Positions 22,017 to 33,879 of a stretch of 64,000 nt of DNA are shown here, in pieces. Each line of letters begins with the position of its first letter. Within the stretch, counting starts at the first letter, position 1. The DNA is taken from NCBI GenBank assembly GCA_026168455.1, contig CM047426.1, positions 86,579,986 through 86,643,985 on the forward strand. The letters run 5' to 3'. The stretch is from Theocolax elegans. Its lineage: Eukaryota > Arthropoda > Insecta > Hymenoptera > Cerocephalidae. Made by a program: the position numbers and the translations under genes. The notes below the pieces were generated by a model. It was not told the DNA's origin and made no database searches. It saw only the letters and a program-made list of their open reading frames with translations.

Positions 22017-25000
22017 ACGTCGACTTAGGAACTTCTAATATAAAAGTGTGTTTTTGGAATATTGCGGGTGTAAAAAACAAATGTTGTGAAGTGTGGAATT
22101 TTCTATGTGACTGTGATTTTATTGGACTGATAGAGACTTGGGTGGATGACAAGGACTGGAACAGATTAAAAAATAAAATGCCTAAAGAATTTAACTGGAT
22201 GTGTGTACCGGCGATAAAAGAGAAGAAAAAAGGTAGACCTATGGGAGGAATTATAACAGGAATTAGAAAACAACTGAACGAAGTGTATGAACCTATAAGT
22301 GATAGAAATTTAGTAATCAGAAAAATAGAAGTAAATAAAGAAATATGGCAAATATGTACGGTATATAGTAAAGATAACGAGAGACTATTTCAGAAGCTAA
22401 GTGAAATAATAAATGAAAAAGAAGAAAATAATTTACTAATTGGTGGAGATTTTAACGCAAAAACGGGAAGAGAAGGAGGAATAATAAATGAACAGGACAA
22501 AAGCAGATATGTAAGACAATCGAAAGACAATAACATAAATAAAGAAGGTAAGCTGTTGTTAAAAGAACTCAGTAAAAGAGGATGGATGATTATGAATGGA
22601 TGTAAGGAAGTTCAAGAGAATGGTGAGTGGACGTACATAGGGGAACAAGGTAGTTCAGTAATAGATTACGCGATTGTAAATACCGAAATGTTTAGAAAAG
22701 TGATAAGTTTAAATATAGAAAACAGAACTGAATCGGACCATTTGCCATTGTTAGTGAAAATTGAAGGTGTTGTGAATAGAAAGAAAATATGTCAAAATGG
22801 CATTAGTGTAAAGAAAGCGGTTTGGAATGAGGACGGAATTAAACATTATTTTGATAACTTAAAAGACTGGAATTGCAACAAAGACGAAATAAATGTGTTG
22901 TGGAGTGAGATGAAAACTAAAATAAATAGATCAAAAAAGGTAGTATCAAAAAATATAAAATTTTGGAAATTAGGAGAAAGAATCTGGCATGATAAGGACT
23001 GGAAAATTAAAAAAAGAGAAGTTAGAATGAAATTAAGAGAATTTAAAAGAGGACAAATTACAAGAGCAAAATATCTAGCGGAAAAGAAAAAATACAAGGA
23101 ATGGTGTAAGATAAAGAAGAAAGAGCACGAAAAAGAAGAAGAAGAAGAATTAAAACACATAAAAACGGAAGCGGACGCATGGAAATATATTAATAAAAGA
23201 AGAAAGAAAGGAGAAGGAATTGATGATGGAATAAAACTCGAAGATTGGAAGAATCATTTTATAGATACTTTAGAAGGAACTAATACTAAAATTGTACAGA
23301 AACTGACTGAAGAAGCAGGTTGTTCAAAGGTGGAAGAAAATGACATACAGGATCAAGAATTTTATAACCAAATAGTAGGTTTAAAGAAAAATAAAGCGGT
23401 AGGCGAAGATGGTATTGAAAATGAGGCGTGGATATTTGCAACACCAGGAGTAGCAGAAGCGTACAAAAAGTTGGTTAGGTTAATATGGAATAAGGGGGGT
23501 ATGGTAGACAATTGGAAAATAGGTATAGTAAGCCCGGTATTTAAAAAAGGGGATAAAACTAATGTAAAAAATTATAGAGGTATTACTATATTGGACACTG
23601 CGTATAAGATTTATTTAGGTATTATGAACGATAGGTTAGACAAAATGATTGAGGGAAAATTAAGTGAAACTCAATTTGGATTTAGGAAGGGAAGGGGGAC
23701 GATTGATTGTATCTATATTTTGAATTTTTTAATAAATAGAGAGGTACAGAAAAAAGGAGGGAAATTATTTGTATTTTTTGGGGATTTAAAAGGAGCTTTT
23801 GACAAAGTAAACAGAAAGAAGTTAGGAAGATGTATGGAACAGTTAAATATTGAAAATAGATTGAAAAATAGAATTTTACAAACGTATGAGGAAACTATAA
23901 ATAAAGTCAGGATAAATGGTAAAATAACCTCGGAGTTCTGGACTTCAAGGGGGGTAAGACAGGGGTGTCCTCTCAGTCCAAGTCTATTTAATATTTATCT
24001 ACACGACTTAGAAAATGAATTAAAAAAAGGTCAATCAGGGGGAATAGTGGTAGGAAAATCTAAAATATGGTCCATTACGTATGCAGATGATATAGCCTTA
24101 TTGGCAACAAGTAAGGGTGAGTTAGACAGTATGTTAAAGAGACTTAATATATATTTAAAGAAAAAGGATTTAGATTTAAGTCCAGAAAAGTCAAAGATTA
24201 TTGTATTTGAAAAGGGTAAAGGAAAGAAAAAATTAAGAAAGTGGCAATGGGGGGATAAGGAGATAGAGGAAGTAAAAGAGATAAAATATTTAGGATATAT
24301 TTTACAAAAGAATGGTGGTAGTGAAAGTCAAATTAAAGAATTAAAAAGAAAAGCTGAGGTGGTAATGAGAAACACTTGGAGTATAGGGGAACGATTATTT
24401 AAAAATTCTTATAACAGGAGAATTAAAATGTACACAGCATTAGTTGAATCTGTAGGACTGTATGGGTCAGAGATTTGGGGATGGAGAAAAGAGTCTGAAT
24501 TAGATATTGTTCAAAGAAAATACTTAAAGTGGGTGCTAGGATTAGGTAAACGGACTGCTGACTATTTATTAATGGAAGAAACAAAACAAATAGCTACTAA
24601 CATAAAAGCTGTGAAAAGAGCGGTGACCTATGAAGAAAAAGCCAGAATGTCAAATAAAGTATTAGTTAAGGAATGTATAGATGAAATAGAAAAAGGTAAA
24701 CAGATAGGCACAAAGGGGAAATGGGAATTGCAAAGAGATAAGTGTTGGGAAAAAGTAAATCTAGGTAAAGCAGAAAGAGATAGGCTAAGGTTAGAGAAGG
24801 AAAATTTAGTAAAGGTTGTGTATACAAAATTGCAGTTAATTGACAGAGAGTATAGACTTAATAGAATAGAGTTATCGAAAAGCTGTAGTAGATATAAGTA
24901 TATAATAACCGAAAATGTACCTGAATACTTGACCAAAGGGCTAAAAGGTAAAGAAGTTAGTTTATTGGCTAGATTTAGATTAGGGAATGAGGAGAATGCT

Positions 25001-25210
25001 AATATGTACTGGTTAAATGAGAACGAAATGGTATGTAGACTATGTAAGAATGAGAAAGAAACGTTAGAACATATATTGAAGAAATGTGTTGGTAAAATAA
25101 AATTTGATGGAGAGATAAACTCTGTGTTAGATCAGAATGCAAGCGGTATGGCGTTATTAAAATCTGTAATGCAGTTAAGAAGAGAATGTGTTGATGTAAA
25201 TGTGGTATAA
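22004..25210 (+). CDS. LINE ORF2: endonuclease / reverse transcriptase
   Basis: An unbroken frame, numbered here from GTG at 22046 (1054 codons). Residues 1-235 form an APE-type endonuclease: WNIAGV (4-9), LIETW (28-32, catalytic Glu), GGDFNAKTG (133-141) and SDHLPL (230-235). Residues 450-725 hold the reverse transcriptase: GVRQGCPLSPSLFN (636-649), FGDLKGAFD with the first catalytic Asp at 580, and YADD at 679-682. Residues 745-845 are the post-RT thumb region seen in LINEs of this type. A C-x2-C-x8-H-x4-C zinc motif lies at 997-1014. The protein would nick target DNA and prime cDNA synthesis on the LINE RNA. All key residues seen are intact. No ATG is available until residue 45, so expression probably depends on frameshifting or reinitiation from ORF1. 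Confidence 0.95.
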   Translation, partial: KFSLNVDLGTSNIKVCFWNIAGVKNKCCEVWNFLCDCDFIGLIETWVDDKDWNRLKNKMPKEFNWMCVPAIKEKKKGRPMGGIITGIRKQLNEVYEPISDRNLVIRKIEVNKEIWQICTVYSKDNERLFQKLSEIINEKEENNLLIGGDFNAKTGREGGIINEQDKSRYVRQSKDNNINKEGKLLLKELSKRGWMIMNGCKEVQENGEWTYIGEQGSSVIDYAIVNTEMFRKVISLNIENRTESDHLPLLVKIEGVVNRKKICQNGISVKKAVWNEDGIKHYFDNLKDWNCNKDEINVLWSEMKTKINRSKKVVSKNIKFWKLGERIWHDKDWKIKKREVRMKLREFKRGQITRAKYLAEKKKYKEWCKIKKKEHEKEEEEELKHIKTEADAWKYINKRRKKGEGIDDGIKLEDWKNHFIDTLEGTNTKIVQKLTEEAGCSKVEENDIQDQEFYNQIVGLKKNKAVGEDGIENEAWIFATPGVAEAYKKLVRLIWNKGGMVDNWKIGIVSPVFKKGDKTNVKNYRGITILDTAYKIYLGIMNDRLDKMIEGKLSETQFGFRKGRGTIDCIYILNFLINREVQKKGGKLFVFFGDLKGAFDKVNRKKLGRCMEQLNIENRLKNRILQTYEETINKVRINGKITSEFWTSRGVRQGCPLSPSLFNIYLHDLENELKKGQSGGIVVGKSKIWSITYADDIALLATSKGELDSMLKRLNIYLKKKDLDLSPEKSKIIVFEKGKGKKKLRKWQWGDKEIEEVKEIKYLGYILQKNGGSESQIKELKRKAEVVMRNTWSIGERLFKNSYNRRIKMYTALVESVGLYGSEIWGWRKESELDIVQRKYLKWVLGLGKRTADYLLMEETKQIATNIKAVKRAVTYEEKARMSNKVLVKECIDEIEKGKQIGTKGKWELQRDKCWEKVNLGKAERDRLRLEKENLVKVVYTKLQLIDREYRLNRIELSKSCSRYKYIITENVPEYLTKGLKGKEVSLLARFRLGNEENANMYWLNENEMVCRLCKNEKETLEHILKKCVGKIKFDGEINSVLDQNASGMALLKSVMQLRRECVDVNVV

Positions 25211-25294
25211 ATTATTGTCAAATACTTTGTAAATGTATGTAATATGAAGTCCTAAGCCGACAGGTAAAGGATTATAATAAATAATAATAATAAA

Positions 25295-25308
25295 TAGAAA
25301 ACATATTC
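25295..25308. repeat. LINE target-site duplication, 3' copy
   Basis: An exact repeat of 21008-21021, directly after the AAT-rich LINE tail. Confidence 0.92.
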
Positions 25309-25360
25309 TACGAGCTGGGCACGATCCGTTTCCCAAACATATAATGTTCTCCTTATGAGT
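25309..25360. mobile_element. Foldback element 1, distal end of right arm
   Basis: These 52 bp are the inverted counterpart of 20386-20440. For example, GAGCTGGGCACGATCCGTTT matches the complement of the left end with a few substitutions. Their position beyond the LINE shows that the LINE split a pre-existing palindrome. Confidence 0.85.
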
Positions 25361-27800
25361 ATAAAATATATGTGTGTTAAAAGAATGCAGACTTGAGGAA
25401 GAAGGACGTAAAAAATAAAATTTTTGAATTTTTTATCACAACGTTGACTGCAATGATTATTTGTTTTTATTAAAATTGTTTAAATATGTTCATGATGTAT
25501 TTGCATGTGATGTATGTATATACAAATGTAATTTTGTAAAATATATAAATGAGAAAATAGGAATTCGTTTTCGTAATGTACCTGTGGAATATGGAAGAAG
25601 AGCGTACCTTCAAGATTATTTTTTTCTGTAGAGTTGTTATGGAAACTTTATTTTTGAATTTTATAATATGCATTATTGTTTATCACATAACGTTAACTAT
25701 ATCTGTAAAAGATTGAAAGTAATTTGTTAATGTATTTCTTTACTGTGGTATAACATAAAATTTGAAATGCATTTTTCTCAATACGTAATTTTTGAGAATG
25801 CACGCTTTTTTCATAGAAGTGAACAAAAGAGTTACAGTATAGTTTTATTTTCCGTACAATGCAATACCATAAATGTAATATAATTTTAAAAGCTTAAAAA
25901 ATATATGTACATGCAAAAGGTCGTGTGCACTAAATTGGTAGCGATGAGAAACGTCACTTCCGATAATTAATATTACGTAATTGTCATCAGCGAAAAGAAA
26001 GCAAGATAAACTTTCGTAATTACGTAACATTGAGTCAAACAAGCTTGACTAATTCGACTCGCAGGACATATCAGACCAACAATTAGTAGCGTGACACTCC
26101 CACGAAGAAACTTTCGAGAGCGCAACGACGGCTCTTTAATTTGTCTCTTAATATAGAAAACCACATATACCTAACCTAAGAATAAGAAAACAAGGTAACA
26201 AAGCGAATAACAGCCGAAAAAAGTGGTTCGGTACGCGTAAAACGAAATATCCGCGTAATTAACCCAAGAGAAAGGGAAAAGAGACATTAAAGGCTTCACA
26301 GGCGAGAAAACGAGAAATACTCAACCGGTGTACATCGCAGACGAGTCCATAGGATTTCCTGCCCACGTTACACTTGACTCGCATGTCACGCGCTCGTGCG
26401 CGTCTTCCGCCCCAAAGTGGGTTAATATTCAACTCGTACATAAGTCGCACACATACATCGAGTTTACAATGTCTTGGGTTATTTTTTTCGGCTGATTTTT
26501 ACATGATTACACGAAGATCCGTTTAAGTTATCATAATTGTATTTTATCAGATTTGCCGAATCCATTCTCTAGTTCGATCTTAATACTTGTATGTTATACA
26601 GATTGATACTTCAATCACAGTTTATGTAAATATTTAAACATTTTAATTTTTACACACTTACATGTGTACTGTAATTTTGTCAGCTAATAATTACCAACTC
26701 TATTTATTCACACTTGCTTATTTCTTTCATGGCGTCAATCAATGATACCTACTTAAAAAACCATGAAGAATCAATACACTTACACTCATATATACATTCG
26801 TACATACATCCGCGTGTTTGTAATACGCGTGTGATTGAGGAGTGCCAAAGCGAATTTTTAACGTGGTACCGTAACGTCGACCTCCCGAAAGTCACAGCAT
26901 GCGCGTTTGGCCCGCAGAACAATGGCTATTGAATCCCTCGCTGCCACCTTCCTTTTTCTTTTCTCTCTCTATCTCTCTCTTCTCCTCTCCCCCCTCCCCT
27001 CCCCTCCCCCTCTCTGTATCTTTTACTGACTGTCTGTCTGTCTGTCCCAAAGACGCGGTTTTATCCCGAGAGGAGTTTGTTTCTTGGAAGCCGCTGGGTG
27101 GCTTTGAATATTTTAGTCGATACTTAAAATATATAATGCGGAAAAAGGTACGATGATATGTGTAGTAAAACATATTGAGAAAAGTTATTGTTTGGATTTA
27201 CGAATATATGAGAAAGTATGTGAATCAGTTAAAGAAATATACTTGTTAGTGCAAAACACTCGTGATTTCATGTGTGTTGTATAAACAAAGTTTAGCACAA
27301 ATTAAGATAACGATAAGAGAGTGCAAATTTACATTTCAAGAGACTTTTGTTTACGTTACACTCAAATTAGTTAAAATCATTGCTGCTTAGATTTAATAGA
27401 AAAACTAATTTTGAAAGATTTAGATCTTACCATATAGTCCATTGAATAAGTTGAATGAGTAGATATGCGATAATAATTGCATCGCTAGGATAGAATTCAA
27501 ACTCCACTTAAAGTTTAAATTATTTAATGAAACTTTTGAACTCGAAATCTTTTATGACAAGATCACCAAAGTTTATCTATAGTCTTTTATAACCCAGTGT
27601 TCCCAGATTTTCACTCTCATACATTCGATCCTCAAAACCAAGAAATTAACATAATAAATGTCTTTGAATCATTGAAAATTGAGACACGTTAATCATCCAC
27701 TCTTCAAGCTCTTTATATTTAATATCTTTTTTATGCGTACGATTAATGCAACTTTTCATCTGGGAAAATTGCGTAATAGTCCATGTCGTTTAAAAAAAAA
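25361..27800. other. Non-coding; AT desert then CpG and CT-rich patches
   Basis: 25400-25960 is AT-rich with nothing recognisable. 26040-26450 is CpG-richer with no exon signals. 26930-27020 is CT-rich on the plus strand and accounts for the frames seen there. No gene is supported. Confidence 0.5.
27030..27046. repeat. (CTGT)4 microsatellite
   Basis: Four CTGT units at the end of a CT-rich tract. Confidence 0.85.
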
Positions 27801-27810
27801 AGGAAGAAAA

Positions 27811-27835
27811 CTTCTTGTTTCTTTCTTAGGTAGAT
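27811..27835 (+). other. Weak recursive-splice-like site
   Basis: A strong pyrimidine tract ending TTTCTTTCTTAG directly abuts GTAGAT. The acceptor half is good, but the donor half is poor: G at +4 and A instead of G at +5. There is no clear branchpoint because an A10 run precedes the tract. Recorded as a weak plus-strand candidate only. Confidence 0.15.
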
Positions 27836-29817
27836 GTACATATATACATATATACTCACATTCGTAACCTAGAAAAATCGTGCCGAAAAGCCTCGCTTTC
27901 TTTGACGATGTGCGCGTGAGAGCACTTTTAATTTCCGGCGCGGGTTCGCTTTCGTTTAATCGTTCGTGGTAATTCACCTCTCGGCTCAGGATGTATATAG
28001 AAAGTCTCGACGCGAAAACGCATTGACGATGCGCAACGACAATCCACCACACGACTGATATTTATTATTAACGAGCACTGTATAACATTCTTTTCTCTCC
28101 GAGACTTGTACGTGACTATTGTTTTTAATTATTGTTCATTGCACATTTTTCGCAGAATTAAGATGAGAATTGTAGAGTTGAATCAGTATGAAAGATTGTT
28201 TACTTTTCGTTTATTCTGCAGTGTTTTGTGTAATGTGTCATGATTGAAATAAACTATTAATATGCAATGCCTTGTCTCAAGACAAGTCTAATTGTTAATA
28301 TTTACGTGATTATTACACTACATTGTGATTATTATATTTACTCTTAAATTTCTAACACTCTTCGTATATATATAAATGAAATTATGTTCGCTGCAAAATA
28401 GCCGAAAATGCATTAATTCTGTAAACGGTTGCTTTTCAGTTTCGCATTACAGAGAATAAATTTGATATATTAACATTGTACGCGTGCCGATGTAAATCGT
28501 AATAAAATACCAGAAATTTTTTGTTAATCCATAATTATGTATTTTTCGAAATAGCTATACGATATTGCATTTCAAATAGAAATAATTTCGAAGGCTGAAG
28601 ATATATATACGTATGAACGACGTACAGTTAATCTCAACATGAATTAAACGTATTGACTTTCCTGATTTTAGTTATCGATTTTCCAACGCGTCTTATTACT
28701 TTTCGTTCTGTTGAATTTAATAGATAAGCGAAAGATAGGTATAAGTTACTAGCTAAGTATAATGATAATAAAGTGTAAAATACACAACGCACATGCTTTT
28801 TGTTCCTGAATCAATAGTAACGCTTAATCACTGATAAAATATTAATAGAATTGATTTTATGATACTACGTAGATAACTTTAAAGTAATTTGAACTTATCC
28901 AAGGTCATAAATAAATATATATACCTATATACACGTACAAAGATTTATTATCGTCGATTTTTAAAATTCTTTAACTAAGTACAAGGGATCATTACTCTTT
29001 ATCCGATTGAAACTCTTAATTACAAATTTAGAGCCGCGTCAATAACAATTAACTGTTAACTTTATTTCTATTTTACAAAACAAAACAGATTGGTTAGGAT
29101 TAGTTTAAGATAAAAGACCTTATAACACCGGCTATAAAATAAATTTATGGTACCCTAGTATAGTTACTATTTAAGATTTATAGTGTTTTAAGATGATGTC
29201 AAAGTGATCATAGGTATGCGGCCTTTAAAAAAATGTTTAATCAACCTAAACAAAATTTACGGAATCAATTTATTTGTAGTAGTAAATATCCTAACTGTAC
29301 CTTCGAATTGTCAATATTCTGACGTGAAGAAGAAATAAAAAAAGCAGTGAAATAAAAATCGCGTTAGTGCGAGTTACATATTTCAACGTCACCTTTGCGA
29401 GTTTACAGCACCTCATTCGAAAAATAAAAAACGATATCGGTCTCGAGCAAACGATTACAGCAAAGTCGGCTTCAACAAATTTGCGTGGAAGCATTAAAGA
29501 GACGGGTGAAACATGTACGTAGGTTGATGATCAGCGTCAATTAGGAAAGGCCAAATGGCAAACCGGAAGCAAAAGCAAGTAGTTCTATATTAGCATTATA
29601 GGTATTAACACGACTAAAGGAACAACGGTTTGCCGTTTTCGCTAGTACCGTGTAAAAGTATATATAAGCTCGTTTATGGCTGTCGCTCTGACACGATCAG
29701 TAATTCGTAGTTGAGTATTAGTACGTTGTAAATTTAAATATCATTTTTTTACTTTTAAATATACTTGTAAAATTTCGTAATCTTTCGGATTTAGCTTAAC
29801 GGTACGTGCGCACGTAC

Positions 29818-29819
<2 letters not shown>

Positions 29820-29860
<41 letters not shown>
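29820..29860. repeat. (AT)20 microsatellite
   Basis: A perfect alternating AT run of about 41 bp. Confidence 0.95.
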
Positions 29861-29864
<4 letters not shown>

Positions 29865-31380
29865 CGTATAAGTACATGAATTAAATTTATTATTTGAAAT
29901 TTCATATTTCTTTTCCTTCTTGTCGTGGCGAACACCGTAAAAGGTTATAGAGGTAGGCAAAAAAAAGGGTTCGGAATTTGGAATGTAACCGGAACGTCAT
30001 ATTCTTGGCTCCTTTTATGTACAGGTTCTCAACATATGGAATCATAAACTAAACGCGTGAGCGACTCAACGGGTCATAAATTTAAGGGCAGGCACTAAAA
30101 TTTCCCTTTACTCTTTACTTACGTTCAAACATATGTCACCCAATAGATACATCACGATCGTACATCCTTCTTTTTACCTTTGTCTTTCTGTCAATCTTAT
30201 TAAATTTAGTTATACCCACCTAAAAATAACTAAATTTACTATTCATCGCTATTTCGTCGCATTTAACATTATTTTTGGTTGTTTGGAAATATGATACATC
30301 TACGTTTAAATAATAAATTACGCTTAACAATAATACATACTCCACTGATTACAGTGAGTATGATTCACAATATACATTATTAATCAATTTGTTCGGACAA
30401 TAATATTATTTTAAAATTAATTGCTACAGTCTTACAAAAATCGAAAAACACGTGTCACTTTTTAAATTCAGGAGTTTAAAAAAAATATATACATGTAAAT
30501 GTACACACATACACGCATGTAGACTAACGGGAGATTAAATTATCCACTGTTAAGCTAAAATATATATCTCGAATCTTGTGGACCATTCAGGTCACCATTA
30601 AAGGTTAATACCTCCAAGTCAAAGATGTACATGTTTAACCAAGCCCAAGAGCAGTAAGAGGAAAAAAAAGCAGCAGCAAGCGTCTTAATTGGTTCCCGTG
30701 GTAAAGTGCGAAGAACGTCCCGTACTGTTGTCTAATTAAGCAGGATTTCACTGGCATTAATTAGCATTCTTCTTACGTAGGCACGCGACCATGCATCACT
30801 CCTTAGATAAATGATTTTACTTTCGTTTCTCTCCTATATACGTGTAACCCTGCACGTGTATATATACACATCTTTCTCTTTTTTTTTGCAAATATTCCTG
30901 GGTTATATTAAAAGTTATTCAATAAGAAATTCTACACAATTTTTACAATAATTCAATTTAACCCTAATTATTATCATTGCACGCGGTGAAACTCATTTCG
31001 TTGTTATATATATCCTCTTTTAAACAAAAGCGTGTGGCTTTTCATTTTTCCGGTTTCTTTTTATTATATTAGTGTGACAATTTATATTATACTTTCGAAT
31101 CTCACGGTTCGTTTTTAACTACGAGACAATCTAAGATCTCGCTTAATATATTTTTCATCACTGCATGAAAAAAATTGCGGAGACATCATATTATATGTGT
31201 CAACACAATGTCAAAGATTTAAATATGTTCTATATATTAAAAGGATTATTTACCGATTTCTTTAGGGTCAGATAGGTGCTCTAATTTAAATAAAGAAACA
31301 AATTAATTTTTAAACGTTATATATATAAGACGTTTCGTTCACAAAATTTGCCAACCTCTTCAAACTAGACACACAATTTT

Positions 31381-31436
31381 TATATTACATTATATTACAC
31401 GATTTTTTTATATATTACATTATATTACACGATTTA
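31381..31436. repeat. Two-copy tandem duplication, 30-bp period
   Basis: The 26-bp block starting TATATTACATTATATTACAC at 31381 recurs identically at 31411, separated by a few T/A bases. It is a local slippage-type duplication with no function evident. Confidence 0.85.
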
Positions 31437-32409
31437 TAGAACATTGTTTTATTTTAATTTAACATCTTTAACTTAAATTATTTCTCGATTACGTTAATTC
31501 GAAAGCAAATTTTCGTTTAATAGATTCGAGAAAAACTACTAAATTTTTAGTAATCATTGTAATAACACGTATAAAATAATGCCACGTAATTAGCATTAAG
31601 TTTATACTAAGAAGTTAAGATTTTATTTGTAATAATTGCCAGTCACGAGTTGTACAAACAATAATCGTTATGCACACAGTTGCGTAATCAATTAACAAAT
31701 GTAATATCGAATAAACATGTACACATAAATTCATAACCAGGAAGTGTTTTACATGTGTATGAAACAGTTTAGTTTATTTATTATTTAATTAACCTTATGC
31801 TAACCAGCCTCGTATTAGATATGTGCGACTATTGGATATACGAATCGATGTATGAATTGTGTTCTATAATATTTTTTCTTGATAAGAATTTTAAAGTAAT
31901 TAACAATATTAAAAAGATTGAATGTAATTTACACAATTTAAATTTAGATAAAAAATAAAGTATTACAGGCTGAAATTATCTCTGTATAAAGCAGTATACA
32001 TTTTTCTTTAAAATGTTATTAAAGTGACAGAAGCTTAGAATTGAACGCTGAGCCAAAAGAAATCCAGAGCAACTAAGGTTGCTTTTTAAATGAATATAAA
32101 AAGAATTTAACTAAAACCAAAGCCGGTGTCATTATTTTACTAATATTACAAAAAAGAAAAGTGATAGAAAAAAAGGAGCCGGGAGACACTTTCTCGTCAC
32201 CTCAAACTATCCGCGTATAATGCACGTCGTACTGTTTTACTTTCACAGCACACTATATATTAAACGACCATCCGTTCACCTTGCTATATGTTATTCCTTC
32301 CTATCTCGGTGGGTGAAAAAAAATGTATACATACACAGATACACACGTATATATTTAAATATGCGCAGTTTGACTAATAGTTCATCAATAACAAAAGGCA
32401 GTTGGAAAG

Positions 32410-32770
32410 ATGTCGTAAAAAAGTAGAGCCTCTTTCAGTCCAGTTTTGTTGCTATGTACAAGAGGAACGTTCGTCGTATATATACGCCGGGTACAGAAGC
32501 AGGAGCAGCAGCCTGAAAATACCTGAATAAGTGGCTCCCCTTTTTGCCGTCGTACGGACAGCGGTAGCAGGAACGGCTGCGCAAACACAATTCCGTTTTG
32601 CATTCTGATCTATTCTTCTCCCACTCGGTGTATATACACCGGTGTGTTGTGGACTGTAATATACACCGAGCGCGAAATTGCTTTGTTTTCCTCGCGGGTT
32701 AACCAACGCCACGTGCGCATCTCAGCCTCGTCGATGCGTGTATTTATATACGTATATATATGCGAGTCAA
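32410..32770. other. CpG-rich island, possible regulatory element
   Basis: GC- and CpG-rich relative to its flanks, with overlapping short frames on the minus strand (72 and 86 codons). No domain is recognisable and no splice pair is seen. Confidence 0.3.
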
Positions 32771-32779
32771 GAAAATTTA

Positions 32780-33480
32780 AAGAACGACTGCTCGATTTAC
32801 CCTATTTTTTTTTAAACCGATGAAAAACGTCACTGTTTATTAACTGAGGTATTTTCGGGATGATAAATTGTGTGTTGCACGACCTATCGAAAATAATAAC
32901 ATGATTCTTAATTGCATATTTACATTTACTGTTCACATAATATAACAGAATTCGGATTGATAATATTTGATAATTTACAAGTACCTATTCCGAGTACAAG
33001 GTGCAAAGGTGCGTAAAAGTCATAATCATAGTTTATCAATGAGTAATGACAAAAAAGCTTTGTAAGATTCATTAAATCACCATTGAATCACGAAAATGTA
33101 AGAGGCTTATCAAAAGTCAATAAATGACCAATCGTTGTTACTCTATTGATAATTTTCAAAAATAATCATACAAAAGCGAGATTATAAATTGATTAAGCGT
33201 ACATAGAGAAAATCGGTTCACCAGTTCGCAAATGGCTAACCTCGACCAATACCGACCTCGAATATTTTTAATTTCTTATATTAATCTATCTTATTCTCTT
33301 TCAAAGCGATTTGAGGATCATTTAATATGATTGATTAAAAAATCCTTTTCACAATAAATTTCAATAGCAGTAATTATTAATGATGCAGAGATAGGTATAT
33401 TCAATTCGATAATAACTGCGCTATTAGTATTACTTACTAATATTTCCAAATTGAACGTATCGAAAGTAGAGGTAAAAAAA
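32780..33480. other. AT-rich non-coding stretch
   Basis: Nothing gene-like is seen. Confidence 0.6.
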
Positions 33481-33489
33481 AGTATAAGT

Positions 33490-33876
33490 GATTATATTCA
33501 TTTTTCGAGGAGGCGTACCTACTCCTCGCGATGATAAACAGCACTCGCGTACGAAGGAAACGCGCAGTGCAACGAGCCTAGAAAAGTGTATAGGTAAGAA
33601 GGAAAAGCAACGAAGCGAGTCTCTTAAGTCATTTTTCGCGTATGTACACGCGGGGCGGAGACCCCGTGTATGTATATATCTAACCGGTAAAGCTGAACAC
33701 GGCTTAAACCAAATGTACATGGTGAAAGGCGCGGAGAACTCGGCATATACATGCAGGCTACCGTATACACGCGGAAAATTTGACCCTTACTCCACGAGTG
33801 CAACTTGGGTTTGGTTCCTGTAACTCTTTTTTTTTCCTTCTCCTTTTTTTCAATCTACCGAGAGAAAGCGTTGGAG
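33490..33876 (+). other. CpG-rich patch ending in a perfect 5' splice site
   Basis: GC-richer sequence with open frames on both strands is followed by a long pyrimidine tract (about 33825-33851) and several AGs (33862, 33864, 33868). Then comes GAG|GTAAGT at 33876/33877, a perfect match to the consensus donor. Two readings are possible: the 3' end of a non-coding or 5' UTR exon, or a micro-exon of roughly 8-14 nt between one of the AGs and the donor. Nothing recognisable is encoded. GTAAGT words also occur by chance at this genome scale. Confidence 0.25.
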
Positions 33877-33879
33877 GTA

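Larger units (their letters stand above)
21022..25294 (+). mobile_element. Full-length APE-type non-LTR retrotransposon (LINE)
   Basis: About 4273 bp bounded by a 13-14 bp target-site duplication. It consists of a 5' UTR of about 225 bp, ORF1, ORF2, and an 84-bp 3' region ending in an (AAT)-rich tail rather than a long poly(A). ORF2 is unbroken, and the bounded 5' end shows no sign of 5' truncation, so the insertion is probably recent. The ORF1 type (coiled coil plus RRM-like), the APE endonuclease, the C-terminal CCHC and the AAT tail fit the I/R1/Jockey/L1-like assemblage. The clade is not assigned without a tree. Base usage is very A-rich on the coding strand (K, E, N, I codons), unlike the CpG-rich patches nearby. 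It inserted into an older foldback element, so it is the younger of the two. Confidence 0.93.
27840..32400. other. Mostly AT desert
   Basis: 27870-28060 is a CpG-richer patch. 28080-29500 and 30100-32200 are AT-rich with no supportable gene. Short frames are composition-driven. The only structures seen are the (AT)n tract and a short tandem duplication listed separately. Confidence 0.55.

Noticed and set aside
22846..25000. Minus-strand frames of about 100 codons inside the LINE
   Set aside because: They are antisense shadows of the A-rich ORF2 coding strand.
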